Shown: positions 36,601-48,600 of the stretch, piece after piece
How positions within the stretch are numbered: the first letter of the stretch is position 1
Layout of the letters: every line of letters begins with the position of its first letter
Program-made: the position numbers and the translations under genes
The notes under the pieces: model-generated
What the model saw: only the letters and a program-made list of their open reading frames with translations
What the model was told of the DNA's origin: nothing
The model's database searches: none
From: Gari tellinella
Lineage: Eukaryota > Mollusca > Bivalvia > Cardiida > Psammobiidae
Length of the DNA stretch: 64,000 bases
Assembly: GCA_922989275.2 (NCBI GenBank)
Contig: OV277864.1
Location: 1,116,001 to 1,180,000 of the forward strand
Reading direction: 5' to 3'

Positions 36601-39600
36601 TACCAGTACTCAAACTGTTAATGTCGGTACTCAGACTCTTGAGTCAGATACTGTTCTTGGCGCCCCGGTGGTCTTTGCGGAAACGGCTGTTGTGCCCCAA
36701 ACAAAAGTTCCTGGCACTGCAGCTGCCTCTACGGAGACCGCTGAGGGACCACAGAAAAGGGGGACGCCTGTGTGTTATAAGCAAAACCGTACCCGCCACA
36801 AGTTGTGGCCAGCAGGTGTCTTCTGCGTTGCCGGCGAAAAAGACTGGCAAGCAGAGGGATCCTGCTTCACAGTCGGTCCAGAAGAAGAGATCCACTAAGG
36901 ACCCCTCTCTGACAGCAAACATATACGAGATCTTGACGGATGGGGCCCCTGATCGGATGGAGTGTACTGACACTCCATCTGATCACGGGGCCAATCCTCG
37001 ATCTCGATCGCCCATAAATCCACCAAAGTAATATTGAATCATGGATTACAAAATAATACAGTGGAATTGTAGAGGCCTTAAGGCTAATTATAATGAGCTT
37101 GAACTCATCCTGACTTCATTCTCGCCATCTGTCATTTCCTTGCAGGAAACTTTCCTTAAACAATCAGACAATATTTCTCTGAAAAATTATACCATGTTTA
37201 ATTACATTTCAAACAATGCAAATAGAGCATCTGGAGGATCTTCTTTAGCTATTGTTAACAAGATTCCTCATCGTAAAATAGGTTTGAACTCACCACTGCA
37301 GGCAGTGGCTGTTAGTGTTACTTTTCAGAGAACCATAACAATATGCTCTATATACATACCACCAAACTGTGTGGTAGATCCTGCAGAAATGGACAATCTG
37401 GTAAAACAACTCCCAGAGCCTTTTATGCTTTTGGGTGATTTAAATGGTCACAGTCCCCTTTGGGGATGTTCCGATATAAATAATCGGGGAAAAATTGTAG
37501 AAGACTTTATAGGTAGAAATTAGCTGTGTCTTCTCAATGATAAATCTTCAACATATTTACATCCTGCCACTGGGCACTATTCTTCTCTAGACCTTTCCAT
37601 CTGTAGCCCACCTCTTTTACTTGACTTTGAATTTACAGTGCATAATGATTTGTGTGGCAGTGATCACTTTCCTATAATTTTGTCAACTGTTACACCAACC
37701 CCACCAGATTCTATTCAACACTGGAAGTTTTCAAAAGCTAACTGGGGAATGTTTCAATTTCTTTGTAATTCTAGAATCACCCGACTATGTTCAATGATAT
37801 CGAGGATCCAATTGAGTTGTTTTCCTCCACACTACTACAGATTGCTGAAGAGTGTATTCCTAAGACCTCTACAAATTTAAAACGAAGTAGACCATGGTTC
37901 AATGATGATTGTAAATCTGCAATCAAAGAACAAAGGGCCGAAAATTTAACCTGCATCCAAGTACTGATAATTTAGGAAATGTTCAAATATTTAGAGCTAA
38001 AGCTTGTCGTACCATTAGGCAAGCCAAAAAGAAATCTTGGCAATCTTATGTCTCAAAAGTCAATTCCCATACTCCTTTAAAAAAGGTTTGGGACATGGTT
38101 AAGAAAATTACTGGTAAAGGCAAACCTTCATCAGTAAAGCATCTTCAAAAGTCTGATTCAGAAATGGCATGTGATAAACATGACATTTCTAATATTTTGG
38201 CTGAAACCTTCTCCAAAAACTCATCTTCAACAAATTATTCTGAGAAATTTCAAAAATTCAAAAAACAAGAGGAAAAAAGAAATCTCAATTTTAGATCCAA
38301 CAATGACGAACAATACAATTTACCATTTTCGATTTCAGATTTGAAAGAATCGTTGAATAAATCTAACGATACGGCCATTGGCCCTGATAATATTCATTAT
38401 CAGCTCTTGAAACACCTTCCTGATACAGAAATGGTGATTTTGTTAACCATTTTTAACAGGATATGGGAAACTGGTTTGCTTCCTCCATCATGGAAAGAAG
38501 CCATAGTTATACCTATACAAAAACCAGGCAAGGACAGTTCTTAGTGTTTCCCCCAGGATGAAAAAAGGGCAGGGTGCAACAAATAAAAAGGGCACTTTTT
38601 GGCGCGACATAGCATAAAGAGCACCCTTATCAAAGGCTGATTGAATCTTTAGATTTAGTATTGCATTTGTTTGTGCGCATGAAAGGGTTGAAAACCTGTT
38701 TTTTCCTTTTTTCTTTAGGCTTATTGCAAGCTGGACATAGGGGGAGGGTGCGGGAGGGGCATCCCCTCCCGCGCTGCAGCGAAAATTTTGCAGTTTGACC
38801 AATGAAATAGTGCATTTTAGCTATTCAGATACATACTTGTAGTGCATTTTAGCTATATACAGATGCATACATATATTTAGCCAAACATATGCATACACTG
38901 TATATAGAAATGGATGAAATAACTTTTAAAGCGACTCGCAACCAGATGGTGCATTAAAAATAGTAATTTGTAAATATGTGTCAAACGCTTATATAAATGG
39001 TAAAGAATTAGTTTAGGATAAGAAATTCTGTTTAAAAAAAAACGTATTTCAATAAAAGAAAATATTGGTCTCTGGTGGGATTCGAACCTGGGGCCCGGCA
39101 TTGGCGGACAGAAGGCAAAATAGGGGAAACCGCTTAGACCAATGGACCACGGAACTATCCGTTTATCTCGGATCGATTTAACGTATTTCAATGTGTAGCG
39201 ATCGAAAGTGCATACAACTTCGTAATTCGGCTCGTGTTTATGTCTGAGCCCGTGTAGAGAAGCAACAACAACTATACCGTCTACTAGTCGGTATAGAAAA
39301 ACGATGGAAAATATCTAAAAATCTAAGATTCCTAGACGATTCTTGAGACTTTTTTTGGACTGATCATATTTTTTTAATGTCAGAAGCCAAATAATGCCAC
39401 AAATTTGCTTTTATTTGAGTATTTTATTTTATTTTGACAAGTACACCATCCGGTTGCGAATAAGTCTATTCTGTTTGCTAATAGAATATTAATCAATCAG
39501 CATCAAAATTTCACTCTAGCACCTGCTGATCTATGATGGTCAAACTTTTTGCAGATGTTTAAAGATAATCATATTGAATTAACTATCTTTAAAAGTGATG

Positions 39601-42600
39601 TTGTTGGAGTACCTGTGCACTCATAGGACAGCTTGGTACACTGACAGAATGGTCTGACAAGCTGGAGAATTAAAAAGTGTGATTGTAGTGTTATCATAAT
39701 TGTGCATGAACTGCTCTCTAATCTTCATGGTATTGAAGCTATGTTCAGACTGTAGAAGAGTTTTTTTGGAGACTTACAGCACACCTTGTTTTCAGATTTT
39801 GATTTATTGTCCAAATGTTATTGCCAAGGTTAAGGTTGCAGACAATATTCAAACAGGGCAAAAATAATATGCCCACGATCTATTGGGGGTGATTTAAAAT
39901 ATCATTATATCATATTTACGCTTCAATTACTGTCTTTAACCCATTACCTCATAGCCTGTTTTTAGTTTTGAAAATAGGTGACCAATTAAAGCAGGTTGAA
40001 AGTAAAGCAGAGTGTGCCTTAAGGCACATTCTGCTTTGCTTTCAGTCTGCTTTAAGCTTACATTTATTATAATAAAGAAACTATTTTTGATGCTGCAAGT
40101 TCATGGCTGTACATACTCACTCTTAAAATCATCTTAAAAAACGCCGGTAATAAAATACTGGCTACAATTAAAGAGATTAACACAAACCTTTCATCATCCC
40201 ATCCAATACGATGTTTGTCTGATAATAAGCCCCAATTAGCGCTTCCGTGAAGTGTTTGTGTATCAAGTGTCAAAACTTAAAGATGGCGGGACATAGCGAT
40301 GGTTACCTGTGTATTGCTGACACACGATAAGGTCTTATCAGTAAAGCAGGGTTCCAGCAGCGGTATCACAACACTAATTAGTGACACTGCAGGATACTCG
40401 ATAATCTGAAAACTGAAATGGGGCAAGCGTGGCGGGTTGTTTGTTAGGGTGGCGGCCCGATTAAAGGGCAGGGCGGGGATCAAAGGCGGCAGGGCGGGCC
40501 GCCCTTTTGTTCCGCTTTAGGGGAATCACTAGAACTTCTATACCATCCAATTACCACCCTATTGCTCTTACTAGTTGTGTCTGTAAAACACTCGAACGAA
40601 TGATAAACGCCCGTTTAGTCTGGTTTCTGGAATCAAATGGTTTAATCACCAACTTTCAGAGTGGTTTCAGAAGCCAGTGAAGTACAAATGATCACCTTGT
40701 TCGTTTAGAGAGTTTTATACGTGATGCATTTATTAAAAAACAACATCTAGTTGCAGTATTTTTTTACCTTGAAAAGGCCTATGACACAACTTGGAAGTAT
40801 GGGATAATGAAAGACCTGCAAGATCTAGGTCTCAAAGGTCGATTACCTTCTTTCATCGCAGACTTTCTATCTGACAGAAATTTTCAAGTGCGTGTTGGGT
40901 CAACCCTTTCAGACCTGCATGAGCAGGAAGAGGGTGTCCCACAAGGTAGCATACTATCTGTTACACTATTCGGTATAAAAATCAACAGTATTGTTAAATG
41001 TTTAAATAACGATGTTGATTGCTCTCTATATGTTGATGATTTTTTGATCTGCTATAGATCAAAGAATATGCCAACGATAGAGAGACAACTTCAACAATGT
41101 CTTAACAAGTTACAAGATTGGACGGATAAAAATGGTTTTAAATTTTCCACATTAAAAACTCAATGTGTACATTTCTGTCAGCTTAGAAAAGCCCATGATG
41201 ATCCAGTTTTAAATCTGAATGGCATTCAGATTCCAGTAGTTGCGGAAGCGAAGATTCTTGGTGTAATTTTTTACCAAAAACTCTCATTCATCCCGCACAT
41301 CAAAGCTTTGAGTACTAAATGTCTCAAGGCTCTTAATCTTCTTAGAGTCTTAGCCAACACTGACTGGGGAGCTGGTCGAAAAATTCTCTTACATTTATAT
41401 CGTTCTTTGATTCGTTCCAAATTAGATTATGGAAGCATCGTATATGGATCAGCTCGAAAATCGTATTTAAAGATGCTCAATACAATTCACCATCAGGGAC
41501 TGCGGCTTGCACTTGGAGCTTTTCGAACCTCGCCGATCGAAAGTCTTCTAGTGGAAGCCAATGAACCATCTTTGGCCCGTCGAAGAGAAAAATTAGCTCT
41601 TAATTACATACCATACTTTGGGAATAATTGGCCGTGGTTAATAATTGGCCTAATTGGCCACATGACACGAATGGCGAAAATTCAACATCCCAAAATATGC
41701 TTATTATTGACCAACAAAGAAGTCAATTATCGCCGGCGACAAATAACTCGACCCGAACATAGGCCTGAAGGTTCACACCTCCGTCCGTTAACCTGTAATT
41801 TGTGTTAGGTAAACCGTGAACGATATGCAAACACACTATTGTTTACCATTATTTTCTTTTATCCAAGTCGTTTGTGTAAGCAGATATCCCAAACTATAAT
41901 TTACACGAGCGTTAATTCCTTAAAAAACAAACATTCTCGAACACAAAATGAAACAGGAAACGTTCACTATTTACCTTAGACGGTGTTCTTATTTTTTAGC
42001 ACGTTAAAATCGATACAGTCAATGCGATATACTGTAAACCAGTCTGACTGACGTTATTATTCGCCTTACGCATCGGAACAATTTACGAACTAAGTTAGAG
42101 TTGTATTAAATTTTAATTTTTGTACTCGAGGATTTTTACCAGATGTAAAATAGCCTTAAAATTCATTCTATTGTGAATATATTTTCTGAGAAGCGAATGC
42201 AATAACATACTGACATTTTCGGACATAGAGTATTTTAGTCATTCCGTTTGAGCATCCGTTCTTCTTTCGAAGCCATTTTATCAACAAGTTTTTTTTGTGA
42301 CGAGTTTGGGGTCCGTTTCATCAATATATACGATATACATGTATTTACAATCGTAAATTATATTATATTGTTACGTATATATATGATACGGTACTATAGG
42401 TGGATTACGATCTTATATACCATATATCGAAATGCGTTTCATCAACGCTATCGTTAATAAGACAATGGTGCGTAATTATACGATAGGTTTACGATGTTTC
42501 ATGAAACGGAACATTGATACATATAGGCATTTAATTTTCGCCCCTTGGATCTCAGAATGGCCAAAATTAAACAAACCAAAATAAAAAACGATCTTTTAGC

Positions 42601-45600
42601 ACAAAATGACCAAATTATGACGACGCCAATTATTCCCAATGTACAGTACTTAGTGTAAAATCCAACCCCAACAACCCAACCAATGAAGTTATTTTTGACC
42701 CAAATTACTCCCCCCTTTACGACAAGAAACCCACAGCAATACCACCGCTTGGGTTACGCATAAAACCTGTAATTGAAGCTGCAGGACTAAATGTAGATAG
42801 CATTTGACCATTAAAGCCATCCAAAATACCCCCTTGGACAATGAACACACCAAATGTAATTCTCTCTTTAAGTGATACCAAAAAATCATCCACAAATCCA
42901 TTGGAATTTCAATCCAAATTTAACGAATTAAAATCTCATTATCAAAATTATACAGCAATTTATACTGATGGTTTGAAGGATGGCCTCAGGGTGGGGTGTG
43001 CATCTGTTAGTGATTTGCACACCTCTAAGGTGAGGCTTCCTGACAACGCATCTATTTTTTCTGCTGAAACTCTTGCTATTGACCTTGCTTTCAGGTTCAT
43101 ACTGAAAAGCAATAGACAAAATTTCATTATATTTTCGGATTCACTTTCTGTTCTTCAGGCTTTATTAAACCGGAATACTACTAACCCTCTAATTCAACAG
43201 CTTCTTTTGAAACACCACAGTATTTCAAATTCCAAAACTATCATACTCTGTTGGCTTCCTGGCCATGTTGGCATTGCAGGCAACGAAGAGGTGGATGGCG
43301 CTGCCAAGTCTGCCCTAAATCTGAATGCCGCTCATATTAATCTGCTTTTCACTGATTTTGAACCTCTTATTAACCAGTACATTACGTCTAAATGGCAAAG
43401 TTCTTGAAACAACTGCATTGGTAATAAATTATTTTCAATCAAGCCTATTATAGGTGAGAGTTGCTCATCAAACAGACATGTGCGCAGAGAGGAAGTGGTT
43501 CTTGCTCGATGTCACATAGGTCACACTTATGTAAGTCATTCGTACCTATTGAAACGAGAAATTCAGCCAGAATGTGTTTTCTGCATGGAGCCATACTCTG
43601 TTAAGCACTTCTTATTAGATTGTGTTGATCTTTCTATTATAAGATAAAGATATTTTGAAGCTCGTTCTATGAAAGAACTTTTTAGTTCAGTGCCATATGA
43701 CAATATAATTAATTTTCTTAAGGAGACTGGTCTATACAGCAAGATTTAGTTCTTAAGAGGCTTTTATTATTACTTAGTTGCATGTATGTTTCTGTCCTTT
43801 TAGTTTTCCTTTTTCTTTCCTTGCTTTTAAACTCTCGTTGATCGAGATATTTTAGTGTTTTTACATATAATCGTTTTAGTGTGACGTTTGTCGGCGCCAT
43901 ATGACCATTTCATGTGTCGCGGTGCCGTAAAACTCAACTCAATCAATCAATCCAAACTGTGTGCATTCAGATATGCCATTCAAGTCTTGCTTAGTAGGTT
44001 AAGCCATTATCCCATAGCCTATTTCTAGTTTTGAAGACAGGTGACTACTTAAAGCAGGTTGAAAGTAAAGCAGAATGCACCAAATGGACCAATCTGTTTT
44101 ACTGTTAGCCTGCTTTGAGTTACCATCTGCTTGGCTATAAAAATTATATATTCATTTCTCTATAAAGAGGAACTATTTTCTTACCTAGAGGAATAGCTTA
44201 AAGGCATAAAAATGTGTATCTATTGAGTAGTAGTTTATGATTTTCGAAAGAAAAATCTGGCTCACAAGTAATATTGTATGCTTATGTAGGGTTTTGTCTG
44301 TTTCAGAGTGCTGGACCTATCACAGCCAATCAACTAGCAGCTGCCCTAGCAGCAGCCACAGGATCCTCAGTGTTTCCACAGCAGGCAAACGTATGTATGC
44401 AACTTATTTCACTTACTTTGTAATGTTCACTATAAAGTGTATAGTGGTGAATCTTGTGTGGTCAGCTAAATTGCATCTTTTGATGGACTTCTTTCTATGT
44501 TAACTCTTTAATCCATAGCCTGTTTCTAGCTTTGAAGATAGGTTACTACTTAAAGCAGGTTGAAAGTATAGCAGAATGTGCCTTTAGGCACATTCTGTGT
44601 AACTTTCAGCCTGCTTTAAGCTTCCAGCTGCTAGAGTACAGAAAATATTTCTTATGATACATTTCATGACTATAAAATTGAACTATTAAATGTGTATATA
44701 TGGAGTTAAGGGTTAAACTTTCACCTGTTCTATAGATTGCTAATGTATCTTCTTTCAATGGTCACTTGACACAACCTTGACCCTTTGTAGTGCACCAAAG
44801 ATTACCAAAATTCCATGAAACAAGATGGACACCCTTGTTGCAAAGATGGTCATCAAAAAGGAATTTTGACAGAGATAATATTTAAGTAGAATATAAAGTA
44901 TTTTGTGATAAATCTTGTTGGATCAATTTCTGCATTTTTTAGGGACTTGTTTATCCTGCATTTGCCCATTACTTCATAGCCTGTTTCTAATTTTTAAGAC
45001 AGTTGAGCACTTAAAGCATGTTGAGAGTAAAGCAGACTGTGCCAGAAGGCACATTTTGCTTTACTTTCAGTTTGCAGTAAGTTACCATCTTCTAGAATAT
45101 AAAGAATATACTTCTTATGGTGCATATTCAGGATTGCATAAATTGGAACTATTTTCTTTAGTGGAGGGATAATAAATAAAGGCATAAAAAGGAGAAATTA
45201 TGGGGTAATACTAATAAAGCTGCCATATTTTTTATAGAATACTATTGTTTCTTCTTTCATTGGTTATTTGAACCTGTAAGCTTAGACTGTTTGTTCTTGA
45301 CATCAAGCGCCTTTTCTTGTTAATTATCCACCTATAGGGTGGCAAGGGTTCATTTCCCTTTTAGCCCTTTACTCCATAGATACGCATTTTATTCCTTCAC
45401 TGAGAAAATAGTTCCAGTTTATACAGTCATGAGTATGAATCATAATGAAGTATTTTCTATATTCTAGCACATGGTAGCTTAAAGCAGGTTGAAAGTAAAT
45501 AAGAATGTGCCTTAGGCTCATTCTGCGTTACTCTCAACCTGCTTTAAGTAGTCACCTGGTTTTAAAACCCGAAACAGGCTATAGGGTAAAGTGATACATG

Positions 45601-48600
45601 TATAGTTATTTGGAAGATAGTAAAGATTCACACCTGCTTGCAAAACTGCTAACCCTAATTATATCTTGCCATTCTAATAGCCAAGTTTTTCCAGGGCTGT
45701 CAATGAAGAAAAAATATTTTCACCTCAAACCACTTCATCTCCATGTCAAGTTTTGTTTTGTGAAAAGAAAAATGTTGTTGTCTCCCTTTAAGCAGTCAGC
45801 TATCTTAAACAGTTTCAACACCATGGACCTGTTTAAATATACTAACTACATTGGAAACAATGCATTTTAGCTAAAAACAGGAGCCCTGTGATCAGGGTCT
45901 GCATTGTTTGCTAATTTAGACCAGTATTTATTAAACTACCCTGAATTCCAAGTAGACCGGTTCATCTTTTTGGTAAGTTATATGATCCACAAAGGAACTT
46001 AATAACCAAAAAGAGTTACTTAGTGTTGAAAGATTTATGTGTTGGCTTCTCACAAATGTGTAGTGCAATTGTATGTTACAAAAATAGAGAGTTTATGAGT
46101 TAATTATGGTATGTATGTACTATTGACACATTTCTAGCTTGTAGAAGACAATCTCCAAAACGTATGGTAACACTAAATAGATTAGATGTGAAATAGCTAA
46201 TAATTTGACTGATGTATATAAACCATGGTAATGTTTTGATATTTTTGCCTTACAGAATGGTGAGAATCAGCCTATAGGACCACAGATGATAACAACAGAC
46301 TTTTTCCAACAAGCCATCAGCCAGGCCCAGACTGCTGCTATGGGTGTAAGTTCTTTACACTATCTTAAATCCTTTCTGCATGCTCTGATCCAGCCATTTT
46401 TCTGTGGGAGGTGGTGGGGGTGTCAAACTGGACCCTTACTATGACGAACATGTCTTTTTTTTAAATTGAATGTTTCATTCTCTTTTTCTTCTTTCTATTG
46501 TTTTAGGAATTTCTATTAGCGGGTCCTTACCCTCATTGCCTCCTGGATTCACTCTTGTTCCTTCATAGCTTTTGATAGAATTAAACCCCCCTTAAGAGAG
46601 CACCTGATCTAGATCTTTACTGTTTGTCACTCAAATATTGTTGCTTTAGATATTAACCCATTGTACACTAGGACACTAATGATGAGTATACTTGTTCTTA
46701 ACAAACAATTTACATGCAAAGATTATACTTGTGAAGTTGTCCTATATGCAGAATAGACTCCTTCTATAGGAGCTATCTAATATGGGTTTGCACTGTTTGG
46801 TAAAAAATTGGTTTTTATTTTTTCTATATTTTGAAACAACAACCCATTAAAATGTTAGATAGACTTAACTGGAAACTGGAATTGTCCATTTGAAGTTTCA
46901 GGGGCCAATGAGACAAAAGGATCAAACCATTTTCATAATTTAAGCAGATGACATTTTCACCAGCCTACAATTAGTCATTATTCAAATAGATCTAATTCTT
47001 AAAATTCTTCAACCCCATGGACCTGTTTAGCCATTTTCCACATAGAAGTACCTTTTAGTGCATTCAGTTTATTCCTCCACTGAAGAAAATAGTTGAATTT
47101 ATATAGTGATGGATATGTATAATAAGAAATATTTTCTATTGTCTAGCAGATGGTAGCTTAAAGCAGGCTGAAAGTAAAGCAGAATGCACCTTGATGCGCA
47201 TTCTGCTTTACTTTCAACATGCTTGAAGTGGTCATCTGTCTTCGTAACTAGAAACAGGCTATGGAGTAATGGGTTAAAATATACTCATTTGCAAACATTT
47301 TAGATCCAGATCAGAAGGCTCCAATAGGAGCCCTCTGATCTAGGTCTTTACTGTTAGCTTATTTTGACCGTTTTTAGCTCACCTGGCACGAAGTGCCAAG
47401 GTGAGCTTTTAGGATCGCTGGATGTCCGTCGTCTGTCTGTCCGTCCGTCCGTTCACAATTGGTTGTGAACACTCTTGGGGCTACAAATTTCATCTGATCT
47501 TCATGAAACTTCATAACAATGTTTGTCTTGATAAAATCTAGGTCAAGTTCGAATGTGGGTTATGTCCGGTCAAAAACTAGGTCACTAGGTCAAATTAAAG
47601 AAAAACCTTGTGAACACTCTAGCGGCTACAAATTTCATCTGATCTTTATGACACTTCATAACAATGTTTGTCTTGATAAAATCTAGGTCAAGTTTGAATG
47701 TGGGTCATGTCCTGTCAAAAACTAGGTCACTAGGACAAATTATAGAAAATCCTTGTGAACACTCTAGCGGCTACAAATTTCATATGATCTTTATGAAACT
47801 TCATAACAATGTTTGTCTTGGTAAAATCTAGGTCAGGTTCGAATGTGAGTCATGTCCGGTCAAAAACTAGGTCACTAGGTCAAATTATAGAAAAACCTTG
47901 TGAACACTCTAGTGGCTACAAATTTCATCTGATCTTCATGAAACTTGTTGACAATGTTTGTCATGATGAAATCTAGGTCAAGTTCGAATGTGGGTCATGT
48001 CCAGTCAAAAACTAGGTCACTAGGTCAAATTAAAGAAAAACCTTGTGAACACTCTAGTGGCTACATATTGCATCTGATCTTCATGAAACTTGTTGACAAT
48101 GTTTGTCATGATGAAATCTAGGTCAAGTTCGAATGTGGGTCATGTCCGGTCCAAAACTAGGTCACTAGGTCAAATCATAGAAAAACCTTGTGAACACTCT
48201 AGAGGCAACACATCTCATTTGATTGTAATACAATTTGGTCAGAATGTTTGCCTAATTAATATCTAGGTCAAATTCGAATATGAGTCATGTCAGGTCAAAA
48301 ACTAGGTCACTAGGTCAAATCATTGGAAAATCTTGTTACCACTCTAGAGGCTACAAATCTCATTAGATCTGAATGAAATATTGTCAGAATGTTTGCCTAC
48401 ATCAAATCTAGGTCAAAATCAAATGTGTATTGTGTCTGGTCAAAAATTGGGTCACTAGGTCAATTCATAGAAAAATCTTGTTTACACTCTAGAGGTTGAT
48501 TGTGTGTCATGTCAGGTCATAATCTAGGTCACTATAGGTCAAGTTTTACATGGTGTTCCAGGTGAGCGATTCAGGGCCATGGTGGCCCTTGTTTTAAACT

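Larger units (their letters stand above)
38542..40531. mobile_element. hAT-like non-autonomous element nested in the LINE
   Basis: Ends TAGTGTTTCCCCCAGG and AGGGGAATCACTA are inverted and start with TAGTG, as hAT ends do. Sub-terminal AGGGCAGGGTGC and GGCAGGGCGGGCCGCCCTT repeats are also hAT-like. It is 1990 bp long and carries a TTAA element (38930-39459) and a family B MITE (about 39937-40090). No transposase was recognised; the 39470-39800 segment has short coding-like pieces that I cannot place. Confidence 0.7.
37698..41808 (+). pseudogene. LINE ORF2, reverse transcriptase (split by a DNA element)
   Basis: The first part (to 38541) has TAIGPDNIHYQLLKHLP and PIQKPGKD. The second (from 40540) has NYHPIALTSC, a TGA within the GFRSQ..STNDHLV region, EKAYDTTW, EGVPQGSILS (motif B), LYVDDFLI (motif C, both Asp present) and KILGVIFYQKLSF. 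In motif A the expected FFDLEKAYD reads FFYLEKAYD, so the catalytic Asp is lost. Frameshifts occur near 37760 and 37970. Confidence 0.88.
34618..43949 (+). mobile_element. I/Nimb-type LINE, full-length but dead, with nested insertions
   Basis: The 13-bp target duplications fix both ends. Order: 5' leader with CCACGGCGGGTGGGGAGCAT near 35100; ORF1 with zinc knuckles; ORF2 with AP-endonuclease, reverse transcriptase and RNase H; 3' end with GTCGGCGCCATATGACC and TCAATCAATCAAT. CCHC ORF1 plus APE, RT and RNase H is the layout of the I superfamily; 'Nimb' is my best guess. Removing the recognised inserts leaves about 6 kb, a normal length. It shares the UBL7 strand and lies in intron 6. Stops, frameshifts and a lost RT aspartate make it inactive. 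Confidence 0.9.

Noticed and set aside
36489..37031. 180-aa ORF as an independent gene
   Set aside because: Its first half translates the inserted palindrome and out-of-frame LINE sequence; only its end is genuine ORF1.
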